From Micromonospora sp. CPCC 205371 (GTDB lineage: Bacteria > Actinomycetota > Actinomycetes > Mycobacteriales > Micromonosporaceae): DNA of 64,000 nt. The position numbers and the translations under genes are program-made. This document shows positions 1 through 7,866 of the stretch, in pieces; the stretch's first letter is position 1, and the number at the start of each line of letters is the position of its first letter. The stretch spans positions 122,573 through 186,572 of the forward strand of contig NZ_JAIBNX010000002.1 in assembly GCF_026130045.1 (NCBI RefSeq), in the 5' to 3' direction. The notes under the pieces were generated by a model. The model had not been told where the DNA came from and did no database searches. It worked only from the letters and a program-made list of their open reading frames with translations.

Positions 1-26
1 CTTCAAGTCGTTAGAACGACTTGAAG
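1..26. repeat. Perfect 10-bp inverted repeat, possible terminator
   Basis: The arms CTTCAAGTCG and CGACTTGAAG are exact reverse complements around a 6-base loop (TTAGAA). The element lies just past the stop of the leftward Fur-family gene, so it may end that transcript or one entering from the left. No T-run follows on the visible side, so a classical intrinsic terminator is not proven. Confidence 0.55.
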
Positions 27-36
27 GACGCCTTGA

Positions 37-495
37 TCATGAGGAAGGGTCCCGGCGGCAGTCACCACAGACGCCCGTGACGGTGATGAGCACGGGGTCC
101 GGGACGAAGTCGGCCGTCGCGCGCAGGTGCGCCAACCAACCCGCGATCATCCCGGCTGGGCACTCACGCACCACCCCGCACTCACGGCACACCAGATGCT
201 GGTGCGGGCCGTCGGCGCAGCGCCGATAGGTGCGCTCGCCCTCGCGGTCGAAGACGTGGAGCACGCCGTTCTCGGCCAACGCGTGCAGCGTCCGGTACAC
301 AGTGGTCAGACCCACCCGCGTGCCGCCGCTGACCATCTCCGCATGCAGGTCCAGGGCACTGACCGGCCAGTCACGCCCGGCGAGCGCCTCCAGCACCGCA
401 CGCCGCGAAGCAGTGGCCAGCAGCCCGGCGCCGCGCAACTCCGCCACAGTGTCCTGCGGTCGCGAAGCCGGCGCCGAAGGGTCGCCTCGGGCCAT
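37..495 (-). CDS. Fur/Zur-family metal-responsive repressor
   Basis: This 152-residue protein has the Fur layout: a winged-helix DNA-binding half (about 15-85, with the recognition helix GLTTVYRTL) and a metal/dimerisation half. Histidines H98 and H100 and two CxxC pairs (C103/C106 and C143/C146) would hold structural and sensory zinc. I start at the ATG at 495, which has GGGGAGG five bases upstream, rather than at the GTG two codons earlier. A -10-like TAGAAT (515-520, minus strand) and a Zur-box-like repeat at 524-538 precede it, suggesting autoregulation. The neighbours are zinc-deficiency genes, so Zur is the most likely role. A second Fur-type gene lies at 5590-5991, and which one is the true Zur cannot be settled by eye. 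Confidence 0.88.
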   Translation of the reverse strand: MARGDPSAPASRPQDTVAELRGAGLLATASRRAVLEALAGRDWPVSALDLHAEMVSGGTRVGLTTVYRTLHALAENGVLHVFDREGERTYRRCADGPHQHLVCRECGVVRECPAGMIAGWLAHLRATADFVPDPVLITVTGVCGDCRRDPSS

Positions 496-523
496 GCGCA
501 CCTCCCCAGCACCTATTCTATAA

Positions 524-538
524 TGACAACCGTTTTCG
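524..538. promoter_or_regulatory. Zur-box-like operator before the Fur/Zur gene
   Basis: TGACAACCGTTTTCG reads as a 7-1-7 imperfect inverted repeat with 5 of 7 pairs matching. It sits immediately upstream of a TAGAAT -10 for the leftward regulator gene. The layout matches the boxes at 3241 and 4574. Inference: zinc-dependent autoregulation. Confidence 0.55.
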
Positions 539-580
539 GCAATGCTGGGAAAGCCTCGGCGGCATGGCGTAGTCCATGGG

Positions 581-3226
581 TTAGCCGCGTCGCCGGGCGA
601 CTTGTACGGTGAGGGCGCCGGCGCAGACCAGGGCGAGACCGGCCAGAAGCAGGGTGGCGAGGCTCATGCCCGTCTTCGGCAGCCCGTCCATCCCGTTCTC
701 GGCGGCCACCGGTACGCTCGCCGCCGGTTGCGGCGTGGTCGGTTGCGGCGCCGTGCCGGTCGCCGTTGGCTGCGTGCTCGGGCTTGATGGCGTGCCGCTC
801 GGGCTGGGCTCGGCTTGGCCGCCCTCGCCGGGGCGAACCTGCGTGGGATCGACGTCCCCGACGGCGACCGCCAAGGTCTCGGTCGTGCTCACCCGCTGGC
901 CCGTGGCCAGGGTCGCGGACATGGTGAAGGTCAGCCGGTAGACGCCCTGCTGCCCAAATGCCCAAGCTCCGTGGGCGTGAGTGCCAGCCGGGATGGCTAA
1001 CGCGTCCGGGACCCCGTCGGCGCTGTTGAAGACTATCCCTGGTCCCTGGAAGGTGTTCTGGAAGAGAGCGAAACGCCCGGGACCGGTCACCTTCGTCAGC
1101 TCCCAGGTGAGCGATCCGTCCACATCGGACGAGCCGACCTCCTCGGTGTTCCAGCCGGGCCACAGCAGCCGCGTATCCTGGGTCTGCGGCAGCAGCCACA
1201 ACGCGTCGCCCGCAGTGCCGAGAAAGGCGTACGCCGCGTCGTTCGGCACGGTGGTCCGAGCCTCGGGTCTGACGTGGAAGACGACGGTGCCCATGTCGCG
1301 CCAGATCACGCCCGCGGACGGATTCGTGCCGTCCTTGACGTCCAGTTCGATCCGGCCACTGTCGACCCGGCTGTTGATGTCGACGTGCCCGGAGTCCAGC
1401 ACCACCCCGCCCCCGGTGCCCGGCCCCGGTGACGGTGACTGCGTCGGCCCGAGCGTCGGTGACAGTGTCGGGCCGGGCGTCGAGGTCGCCGTTGGTTGGA
1501 GGGTGGGCGATGGCGTCGGAGTCGAATCCGGTAGCCCCGTCCCCGGTGTGACCGTGGTGGGATCGATGTCGCCGACCGCGATCGCCACCGTCGCGGTGGT
1601 CCGCACCGGCTCGCCCGCCAGGGTGGTCGCGTTGACCGTGAGGGTGAGCCGGTAGACGCCCGCGGCGCCGAAGCTCCAGTAGCTGTGCGCGTGGCTGCTG
1701 GCCGGCAGGCGGTGCACCAGGTCGAGGTCCGTGGACGCCAGCCGCACCGCCTCGGTGTCGCTCAACGTGAACGCACCCGGCCCCTCGTAGCCGGTGAGTT
1801 GGACGGTGGAGTTCCCCTCAAGGTCGCTGATGTTCTGCTCGGAACTCCAGCCCGGCCACAGAAGCCCGGGAATATTGTCCATGGGCAGCTGCCAGTACCC
1901 GGTGCCGGGCGGGCCGAGGTACGGCGCCAGCGGCGAGCCCTCGGTGACCGTCTGACGCGCCTCGGCGAGCGGTTTGAGGTGCCAGACGGTGCGTTCCAGC
2001 GGGATCCACCGAGGCAGTACCCCGAACCTGGAGCCGTCCTTGACGTAGATCCGGAGGCCGCCGCCGGTCAGGATCGGCGCCACGTCCAGATGCCCTTGGT
2101 CGAGCACCACCGGCGGGTCGAAGTCGTCCGGTGCCGGCGGTGTGGCTGGCTCCCCGTCGCTGAACCGGATGAAGTCCGCGACGCTGCCGGCGACGGCGCC
2201 GCCGGTGCCGTCCAGCGCCAGGAAGGCCGAGTCCACACCGGGCCGGCCGTGTTCGCCGGTGGCGATGATCTGGCCGTCGCGGATGGCGTGCACCCGGATG
2301 GCGTTGCGGTTGTCGTTCGCTACGAAAAGCCTTTTGGTCCGCTGGTCGGCGACCACCGCGTCCAGCGGGTACGGCATGGTCAGCACCTGCCCGGCCGGTA
2401 CCGGCTGGCCACCGGCGGCGAGGCAGAACTGCCGTACCCGCGTGCCTTGGGCGACGGCGAAGCAGCCGTCTCCCAGCGCCGCCACCCGCACCCGCCCGTC
2501 GCGGTTCGAAACGGGGCCGCCGTCGAACGGCACCGGGGCCTGCGCGACGGCCCCGCCGTCGAAAGTCAGCAGGGCGAACGGCGACCCGTCCACCGGCTCC
2601 ACCAGAGCAGCTACCGCGGTGGTCGCCGAGACCATCGCCAGCGAGTCGACCTTCAACGTGGTCTGGAACCTGGTCACCTCGAACGACGCGGCCGCACCGG
2701 GATCGTCACCGACCGGCAGCATCCGCACGATCGGACCGCCGTCACTGACCGCCATGTAGAGCGCGCCGCTGTCCGGCTCGATCGCCATCCGGCGCTGGCC
2801 ACGCACCACCTCGCCCAGATCAGGCGTGTACGGCACCGGAAGGTTGTCCCCACCAGGTACGAGGACCCGCGGCCACGCCGACGACGACCTGTTCTGGTAG
2901 ATCCAACCGCGCCGCGGATCGGCCACCAACTGCCCGTCGGCCGAGGTGCGCAGCACGCTGCCCACGGCCGCCTCGCCCTCGATCGCAAGGGTGTGCGGGT
3001 TGAGCACCGCCACGTTGCTCCGGCTGCGCTGCACATAGATGCGGTCCTGCACCGGGCTGTAGACCATCTGGGCTTGCTCGATCGTCACCAACTCCGGGTG
3101 GCTCGCGTACGCGGTGATCGCGTACGCCTCCTCGGCATTGGCGGTCGCTGAAGAGATTCCGATCAGGGGCAGAGCCAGCACGGTCGCCACGGCCGCCGCC
3201 GCGAGCTGAGCGAGTTTGTGGATCAC
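581..3226 (-). CDS. LPxTG-anchored surface protein with choice-of-anchor M repeats
   Basis: This 881-residue exported protein has a signal peptide (about 1-32, ending SATANAEE) and a long N-terminal beta-propeller-like region. Two homologous modules follow, each opening with VLDxGHxD and closing with GDxDPTxVxPG, separated by Pro/Thr/Ser-rich spacers. The C-terminus has an LPKTG sortase motif, a hydrophobic helix and an RRRG tail. The repeats resemble the actinobacterial wall-anchored domain found with metal ABC transporters. A Zur-box-like site (3241-3255) lies just upstream. I prefer the GTG at 3226 to the first TTG at 3259. A TACACT -10 ends 7 bases before this GTG (leaderless), and the operator would otherwise be inside the coding region. 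Inferred role: surface capture or handling of zinc during starvation. No ABC transporter is adjacent here. Confidence 0.85.
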   Translation of the reverse strand: MIHKLAQLAAAAVATVLALPLIGISSATANAEEAYAITAYASHPELVTIEQAQMVYSPVQDRIYVQRSRSNVAVLNPHTLAIEGEAAVGSVLRTSADGQLVADPRRGWIYQNRSSSAWPRVLVPGGDNLPVPYTPDLGEVVRGQRRMAIEPDSGALYMAVSDGGPIVRMLPVGDDPGAAASFEVTRFQTTLKVDSLAMVSATTAVAALVEPVDGSPFALLTFDGGAVAQAPVPFDGGPVSNRDGRVRVAALGDGCFAVAQGTRVRQFCLAAGGQPVPAGQVLTMPYPLDAVVADQRTKRLFVANDNRNAIRVHAIRDGQIIATGEHGRPGVDSAFLALDGTGGAVAGSVADFIRFSDGEPATPPAPDDFDPPVVLDQGHLDVAPILTGGGLRIYVKDGSRFGVLPRWIPLERTVWHLKPLAEARQTVTEGSPLAPYLGPPGTGYWQLPMDNIPGLLWPGWSSEQNISDLEGNSTVQLTGYEGPGAFTLSDTEAVRLASTDLDLVHRLPASSHAHSYWSFGAAGVYRLTLTVNATTLAGEPVRTTATVAIAVGDIDPTTVTPGTGLPDSTPTPSPTLQPTATSTPGPTLSPTLGPTQSPSPGPGTGGGVVLDSGHVDINSRVDSGRIELDVKDGTNPSAGVIWRDMGTVVFHVRPEARTTVPNDAAYAFLGTAGDALWLLPQTQDTRLLWPGWNTEEVGSSDVDGSLTWELTKVTGPGRFALFQNTFQGPGIVFNSADGVPDALAIPAGTHAHGAWAFGQQGVYRLTFTMSATLATGQRVSTTETLAVAVGDVDPTQVRPGEGGQAEPSPSGTPSSPSTQPTATGTAPQPTTPQPAASVPVAAENGMDGLPKTGMSLATLLLAGLALVCAGALTVQVARRRG

Positions 3227-3240
3227 GGTCCAGAGTGTAA

Positions 3241-3255
3241 TGGAAACTGTTTTCA
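3241..3255. promoter_or_regulatory. Zur-box-like operator before the surface protein gene
   Basis: TGGAAACTGTTTTCA is a 7-1-7 inverted repeat with 6 of 7 pairs matching, the best of the set. It overlaps the region just upstream of a TACACT -10 (3234-3239, minus strand) for the leaderless GTG at 3226. It fits the general TGaaAa-n-TTttCA pattern of actinobacterial Zur sites. Confidence 0.7.
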
Positions 3256-3264
3256 ACAACGAAT

Positions 3265-4566
3265 CTACTCGTCGCCGGCGTCGGACGGCTCCGTTGCGGT
3301 CGGGTCATCGCTGTCGGCCAGTGGGAAACAGCCGGCGAACGGGTCGGGCAGCTGGCGCCACGCGTCGAAGCCGTCCGCGATCTCGGCGTCGGTCAGCAGG
3401 CAACCGGTCAACAGCTCGGTGATCGCCGCCGCGTCCAGATGCAGGCCGACGAAGGCGAGCACGGTGTGCCGGTCGCCGTAGTAGGGATCCCAGTCCAGGT
3501 CCGCGGCCAAGCGGCGGTGGTCGCTGGCCTCGTCCCACCGGTGCGTGGGCAGGGCCGCCAACCAGTACCCCAGGCTGCCCATGCCCGCGCCGCCACCGGC
3601 GGACTCGAACCCGACGACCGTGTCGGGCTGGCTGGCGATCCACAGGTGCCCGCGTCCGCGCAGCGCCTCGCCGGTGAGGTCCTCCAGGGCGCCGTGCAGG
3701 CGTCGCGGGTGGAAGGGGCGACGCGAGCGGAACACCACCGACACCACACCGCAGTCCGAGACCGGTTCGTGTACGGCGATCGGAAAGCCCTCCAGCGCGC
3801 GGCCGAGCATCCCCGGCTTGCCCGCGTCGTGCCGGCCGGTCCGGCGCAACCGCGCCGCCAGCCCGGTGCAGTCCACAGTGGCCGTCTGTCCAGCGATGAG
3901 GTGCGTGGCCCACGGGGCGAGGCGGTGCAGCAGCGTGACCAGCCGGGCCAGGTCGAAGCCGTCCGCCTCGGGGTGGCCCCACAGCAACACCGTGTCGGCG
4001 TACTCGATCTGGCGGACCACCACGTCCGCGACCGCGCGGTGGTCGTTCTCAGCGGCGTGCAGCCCGCGATGCCGCAGATCGTCGGTGCAGGCCAGGTCGT
4101 CGATCACCCGCGCCGCGTCGACCACCGTAACGAAGGAGTCGAGCCGGACCGCGTCGGTCACCGGCGCCCCGTCCACGAGGCAGTGGGCGCAGGCGTCGGC
4201 GAGCGCCTCCGGTTCGACCACCGGCGGCAGCACCAGCACGAGGTCGGCGTCCGGGCGGCTACGGGCCAGCCGCACCAACGTCGGCAGCACGTCCTCGCGC
4301 AGCGTGCAGGGCACGCACCCGTGCACCAATCCGACCTCGGCGTCTTCCACCACCCCGGTGGCGCCGCGGACCGTGCGCCGCACCACTCCTGAACGGATTG
4401 CGGTGATGTCGTGGCTGACCAGTAGCAGCCGGTCGTCCGCGGCCAGCAGCACGCGGGCGACGGCGTGCGCGGCCGCCACGGAGAAACCCGACAGGACCGT
4501 CACGGCCGGCCGGCTGTCCACCTCCACCGGCGGCACGGTGATGCTCGCGTTCGTAGTCACCTCCAC
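3265..4566 (-). CDS. COG0523/CobW-type protein, Mrf-like, with degenerate GTPase motifs
   Basis: The 433-residue protein has the overall CobW/COG0523 layout, including the C-terminal domain seen in zinc-starvation members (around [11 protein letters not shown]). The key motifs are altered. The P-loop position reads [14 protein letters not shown] (25-38) with no GxxGxGKT, the metal-chaperone CxCC motif is reduced to C84-x-x-C87, and no NKxD is visible (LLWGHPEAD instead). Mycobacterial Mrf, which recruits the hibernation factor to zinc-free ribosomes, is a COG0523 relative encoded with the C- ribosomal proteins. The divergent neighbours here are C- L28 and S14, so an Mrf-like role is inferred. 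It may start at 4566 or at the GTG at 4560. It shares a 38-bp promoter region and one Zur-like box with rpmB. Confidence 0.8.
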   Translation of the reverse strand: MEVTTNASITVPPVEVDSRPAVTVLSGFSVAAAHAVARVLLAADDRLLLVSHDITAIRSGVVRRTVRGATGVVEDAEVGLVHGCVPCTLREDVLPTLVRLARSRPDADLVLVLPPVVEPEALADACAHCLVDGAPVTDAVRLDSFVTVVDAARVIDDLACTDDLRHRGLHAAENDHRAVADVVVRQIEYADTVLLWGHPEADGFDLARLVTLLHRLAPWATHLIAGQTATVDCTGLAARLRRTGRHDAGKPGMLGRALEGFPIAVHEPVSDCGVVSVVFRSRRPFHPRRLHGALEDLTGEALRGRGHLWIASQPDTVVGFESAGGGAGMGSLGYWLAALPTHRWDEASDHRRLAADLDWDPYYGDRHTVLAFVGLHLDAAAITELLTGCLLTDAEIADGFDAWRQLPDPFAGCFPLADSDDPTATEPSDAGDE

Positions 4567-4569
4567 ATC

Positions 4570-4597
4570 TTGTTGGAAACGATTTTCGTTGTAAAGT
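4570..4597 (+). promoter_or_regulatory. Leaderless promoter for C- rpmB
   Basis: TTGTTG (4570-4575), a 16-base spacer and TAAAGT (4592-4597) form a promoter whose -10 ends 7 bases before the ATG at 4605. Transcription would therefore begin at the start codon itself. The Zur-like box fills the spacer, a position where bound repressor would block RNA polymerase. Confidence 0.6.
4574..4588. promoter_or_regulatory. Shared Zur-box-like operator between the Mrf-like gene and rpmB
   Basis: TGGAAACGATTTTCG lies in the 38-bp gap between two divergent genes, so one site can repress both. It is the weakest repeat of the set (4 of 7 pairs) but keeps the GAAA...TTTC core and the same 7-1-7 spacing. Confidence 0.62.
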
Positions 4598-4604
4598 ACT
4601 CGGC

Positions 4605-4838
4605 ATGTCGAGCATCTGTGACGTCACCGGCGCCAAGCCCAGCTTCGGCAACGCCGTATCGCACTCCCACCGCCGCACCCGTCGCCGCTGGAACCCCAAC
4701 ATCCAGCGCCGCCGTTTCCGCCTCGCCGACGGCCACACCATCCGGCTCAACGTCAGCACCAAAGGCTTGCGGATCATCGACCGCGACGGCATCGACGCCG
4801 TCGTCGCCCGCTTGCGCGCCCGGGGCGTGAAAATCTGA
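4605..4838 (+). CDS. rpmB: Ribosomal protein L28, zinc-free (C-) paralog
   Basis: The 77-residue protein matches L28 (start [21 protein letters not shown], basic core, C-terminal RLRARGVKI). Only C5 of the usual first CxxC remains (C-x-x-T), and the second cysteine pair is absent, so it should not bind zinc. Such C- paralogs replace zinc-binding L28 in 50S subunits when zinc is scarce and free zinc for other uses. It is cotranscribed with the C- S14 gene (the TGATG junction overlaps by 1 base). A Zur-like box lies directly upstream. Confidence 0.93.
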   Translation: MSSICDVTGAKPSFGNAVSHSHRRTRRRWNPNIQRRRFRLADGHTIRLNVSTKGLRIIDRDGIDAVVARLRARGVKI

Positions 4839-5143
4839 TGGCCCGACGCAGCCTCATCGAACGAGACGAGCGACGCGCCATCCTGGTCAGCCAGTACGCC
4901 GAACAGCGAGCCGCGCTCAAGCGACTGATCACCGCACCGGACAGCGACCCCGACACACGCGCCGACGCCGTCCGCCGGCTCGCCGCGCTCCCCCGCGATT
5001 CCAGTCCCGTGCGACACCGCAACCGCGACGCGATCGACGGTCGACCCCGCGGGGTGCTGCGCCGATTCGGCCTGTCCCGCATCCGCTTCCGCGAGATGGC
5101 CCTGCGCGGCGAACTACCCGGTATCCGCAAAGCCTCCAGATAG
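4838..5143 (+). CDS. rpsN: Ribosomal protein S14, zinc-free (C-) paralog
   Basis: The 101-residue protein is the long form of S14 without zinc ligands. The core reads [20 protein letters not shown], followed by a stretch around [16 protein letters not shown], and contains no cysteine. The short housekeeping actinobacterial S14 (about 61 residues) carries four zinc-binding cysteines. It overlaps the rpmB stop by one base, so the two are translationally coupled and presumably Zur-repressed together. No L33 (rpmG) or S18 (rpsR) paralog follows, unlike the fuller four-gene C- operons of mycobacteria. Confidence 0.93.
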   Translation: MARRSLIERDERRAILVSQYAEQRAALKRLITAPDSDPDTRADAVRRLAALPRDSSPVRHRNRDAIDGRPRGVLRRFGLSRIRFREMALRGELPGIRKASR

Positions 5144-5154
5144 GCCACAGATCC

Positions 5155-5571
5155 ATGATTGCTATCCAGGTCGCGCTGAGCGGATCAGTGCCCGATGACG
5201 TCGCCGCACGGGTCCTGCGAGACGTACGACGACTCACCGGAGGTGCCGCTGAGGACCGTGAGCCGGACGTACGTATCTGTCCCAGCACCCGCACCGTGCT
5301 CCGCAACGGGCGCCCGATCTCGCTGACCCGGCGCGAGTTCGATCTGCTGTTGCGGCTTTGCCAGCGCCGGCGGGTCTACACCCGGGAGGAGTTGTTGGCC
5401 ACCGTGTGGGGGCACACGTGGATTGGCGGCACGCGGACCATCGACGTACACGTGAGACGACTGCGCGTCAAGCTGGGCGAGAGTCTCCCGCTGGTGGACA
5501 CCGTAATCGGGGTCGGCTACCGCCTGGCCAGGAACGCGGCGGTGGCCATCGAGCCGGCGAGCGCGGCATGA
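5155..5571 (+). CDS. Stand-alone OmpR/PhoB-type winged-helix protein
   Basis: In this 138-residue protein, residues about 40-125 form an OmpR-type trans-regulatory C-terminal domain (SLTRREFDLLLRL, REELLATVWG, the recognition stretch TIDVHVRRLRVKLGE, then VDTVIGVGYRL). The N-terminal 40 residues are too short for a receiver domain and carry no phospho-acceptor pattern. It starts 11 bases after rpsN and may be cotranscribed with the C- ribosomal genes. No cognate kinase is nearby. Function unknown; a constitutive or ligand-independent DNA-binding protein is likely. Confidence 0.75.
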   Translation: MIAIQVALSGSVPDDVAARVLRDVRRLTGGAAEDREPDVRICPSTRTVLRNGRPISLTRREFDLLLRLCQRRRVYTREELLATVWGHTWIGGTRTIDVHVRRLRVKLGESLPLVDTVIGVGYRLARNAAVAIEPASAA

Positions 5572-5589
5572 CTGGCCACGTCGACGAGC

Positions 5590-5991
5590 TCAGCGTGCGC
5601 ACTCACCACAGGTCCCGAAGATCTCCAACGTGTGGTCGACGTCGGTGAAGCCATGCTCGTTGGCGACCTTGTCCGTCCAGCGCTCGACAGCCGGGCCGCG
5701 CACCTCGACCGTCGTTCCACACAGCCGGCAGACCAGATGATGGTGGTGGGTGCGGCTACACCGCCGGAACATCTGCTCCCCACCGCGCGAGCGCGTCGCG
5801 TCGACCTCCCCGGCGTCGACGAGCAACTGCAGGGTGCGGTAGATCGTCGTGAGCCCGACCTTGGCTCCTCGCTGCCGCAACGTCTGATGGAGGTCCTGCG
5901 CGGTGCGGAAGCCCTCGGTCTCCTGCAGCAGAGCCAGCACCTCGGCCCGCTGGCGGGTGTTGCGCGTCGCGTTGGGGATCGTCTGAGTCAC
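5590..5991 (-). CDS. Second Fur-family regulator, Zur-like
   Basis: This 133-residue Fur protein is of the compact Zur type. It has a winged helix (recognition helix GLTTIYRTLQLLVDAGEVD), a histidine-rich loop (H82-H85) and zinc ligands C88/C91 and C128/C131. The near-identical LTT(V/I)YRTL helix in the regulator at 37-495 suggests a related operator preference. It is convergent with the orphan winged-helix gene. I see no strong Zur-like palindrome in the 180 bases upstream. A cluster of GCGCGTCGCGCC-type inverted repeat around 6050-6075 may be structural or regulatory. Confidence 0.9.
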   Translation of the reverse strand: MTQTIPNATRNTRQRAEVLALLQETEGFRTAQDLHQTLRQRGAKVGLTTIYRTLQLLVDAGEVDATRSRGGEQMFRRCSRTHHHHLVCRLCGTTVEVRGPAVERWTDKVANEHGFTDVDHTLEIFGTCGECAR

Positions 5992-6170
5992 CGCGTCGTC
6001 AACTCCATCGACTGATCGGGCGCACCGCCGGAATACATCGGCAGGGCTGCGGCGCGTCGCGCCGCACGCCGCAATTATGCACGGCGTCGCATATGCCCTA
6101 CCGGCGCGAGTGCGATGCGGTTCGAGAGGGCGGGGGTCCCGTCCCGCGATCCCACTGCCGCTGTGGCCGT

Positions 6171-6833
6171 TCAGCTGCCGCCACCGCCGCCGCCACCGCC
6201 GTCACCGACGCTGCTGATCTCGGCAGTGCCGCCGCCCGCGAAGGCGCCGCCGGCATAGCCGTGGCGGCCGTCGTGGAAGGCTAGATCGCCGCGGATGCCG
6301 CCTAGCTTGAGGCGCTTACCCGGCCGGCTGATGTGTTGCAGGCAGATCATGTCGCCGGCCTGGAAGCATTGGCCGCGGCCGCCGCAGTCGGCCAGGTAAC
6401 GGTGGCCGTGTTCGATGCGAAGAGCTTGATCCACCCGAAAGAGCAGTGGCAGATCTGTCGGGTCGCAGTTCTCGTCTCGGCGGGCGTGGCTGAGCGTTGC
6501 CAATGTGCCGGCAGCGGTCGTCTGCCTCGACGAGCGCGTCACGGGGCGCCCGAACGCGGTGTCGCAGAAGGCGGCGTACTCGCGGGCGTCCAGCGTCAGT
6601 TCGTTCCAAAGATCGTCTACCACCAGGGAAGGCATCGACAGCGCCGCTCTGGGATGGCGGGCGATGAGCCGGAACCACTGCCTGGTCGCGGCTTCGACCA
6701 GATGAACATCATCGCCGCTGAGGTGGGTGTGTTTGTTCGTGAGACGGTGACGGGCACCGGCGGAGAACTGCAAGTGGTCGACAACAGCCACTCGGCGGGC
6801 GGATCGGATCTTCCTCAGCCTTTTCCAGATCAT
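6171..6833 (-). CDS. Glycine-rich-domain-like protein with poly-Gly tail
   Basis: The 220-residue protein has a conserved-looking block around residues 65-100 (SMPSLVVDDLWNELTLDARE, then YAAFCDTAFGR). This resembles a short family related to plant glycine-rich domain proteins (VDxxWHxFILxTxxYxxFC). The C-terminus is Gly/Ala-rich and ends in nine glycines and a serine. There is no signal peptide or membrane helix. The ribosome site GAGGG lies 8 bases before the ATG. The familiar His of the W-H-x-F motif is Asn here. Function unknown, and it is not obviously linked to the neighbours. Confidence 0.6.
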   Translation of the reverse strand: MIWKRLRKIRSARRVAVVDHLQFSAGARHRLTNKHTHLSGDDVHLVEAATRQWFRLIARHPRAALSMPSLVVDDLWNELTLDAREYAAFCDTAFGRPVTRSSRQTTAAGTLATLSHARRDENCDPTDLPLLFRVDQALRIEHGHRYLADCGGRGQCFQAGDMICLQHISRPGKRLKLGGIRGDLAFHDGRHGYAGGAFAGGGTAEISSVGDGGGGGGGGS

Positions 6834-6974
6834 GTGGCTACCCTCAATTCGCCCGGTATACGAGCGTCCGGGGCCTCGACTCGCCCAAATGGCGTCGCGG
6901 CCCTTTGATGGTACGTCCCGGCCGCAAAGCAGGTCGTGCTTCGCGGCCGGGACGGTGATGGTGAGCTATCTGAG

Positions 6975-7748
6975 CTACCTGATCGCGACGATGGTGAGGG
7001 GACGGGTGCCCCCGGAGCCCTCGGTGACCACCTTGAGCGTTCCCGTTCGGACGATCCGGCATTGATGGATGGCCGCCTCGTACCGGCAGGAAACGGCGTT
7101 GGACGGGACGACCGTCAGCAGCCCGGGGCCGAGGTTCTCCACCCGTAGAACCGCACCCAGCCTCAAGCAGGCCGCCCACCAGCGCGGTCCGCCTTCGGCC
7201 GCGTCAATGGTGTGCGTCGCACCGGCTTGCAAACAGGCGGTCGAGGGCCGAGACGAGGCCTTGGCCACCACGAGGGTGAGCGTGCGGACCTGGCGCTCAT
7301 TGTCGATCGTGAACCGGACCGTGCCCGGCTCGATCAGTCGACACGTCCGGACGCCCCCCTCGTACTCGCATTCGGCCCTGTTCGGCGTGCTCTGCGTGAA
7401 GCCCTCGGGTCCTAGATTCTCCACCCGCAGCACGCCGCCGACCGCGATACACAGCCGCGGCCACGCCCCGGTGTCCGCGACGTTGATCCGGTATTCGACG
7501 GCTCCCAGACAGGGCGGGCCATGGTCGGTGTTCGTGGGACTCGGTTTGGGGGTGTTGGGCTGCTTTGTCGGCGCGGTGGTGGCAGGCACCGTGGCGCTGG
7601 GTGTGGTGTTCGGGGTCGCGCTCGGGTTGGCGCTCGGCGTTTGGACGGGCAGTGCCTGTACCGGGCCGGAACCACAGGCCGCCGCGGCCAGGGCTGCCAG
7701 CCCCAGCACGGCGAGGGCAGGGAAGCGACGCAGGTGATCGGTACGCAT
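6975..7748 (-). CDS. Lipoprotein with two copies of an unrecognised Cys-containing domain
   Basis: The 257-residue lipoprotein has lipobox LAAAAC at about residue 25, then a Pro/Thr-rich linker. Two domain copies of about 80 residues follow (residues about 78-165 and 170-257). Each copy reads Cys, then xHxIxxxD or a similar strand, a Cys before GxVLRVENLGP, then a CxYE(G/A)xxxxC stretch, and ends PGTxxxxxxxxRxLTxV. The same domain recurs once in the lipoprotein at 9282. The ribosome site AAGGAG is 8 bases from the ATG. It is divergent from the Ser/Thr kinase. Inference: an extracytoplasmic beta-sandwich sensor or ligand-binding module, possibly feeding the kinase. Confidence 0.7.
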   Translation of the reverse strand: MRTDHLRRFPALAVLGLAALAAAACGSGPVQALPVQTPSANPSATPNTTPSATVPATTAPTKQPNTPKPSPTNTDHGPPCLGAVEYRINVADTGAWPRLCIAVGGVLRVENLGPEGFTQSTPNRAECEYEGGVRTCRLIEPGTVRFTIDNERQVRTLTLVVAKASSRPSTACLQAGATHTIDAAEGGPRWWAACLRLGAVLRVENLGPGLLTVVPSNAVSCRYEAAIHQCRIVRTGTLKVVTEGSGGTRPLTIVAIR

Positions 7749-7866
7749 GATCGGAACTCCTTCTCGTTTTGGACTTCACTTTGTTCGTCTCCGCGGGAAG
7801 GGCTTTAGTTCGCGACGGCGCCTATCATTAAGTGGTGGCGGCGAACCGTACGTCAGCGCGTCCGCA

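Noticed and set aside
5144-5154. Search for C- rpmG or rpsR after rpsN
   Set aside because: The next frame is a winged-helix protein; no L33- or S18-like sequence is seen nearby.
6093-6284. Short plus-strand frame with many Ala/Gly residues
   Set aside because: It overlaps the poly-glycine end of the minus-strand gene and has no ribosome site or conserved block.
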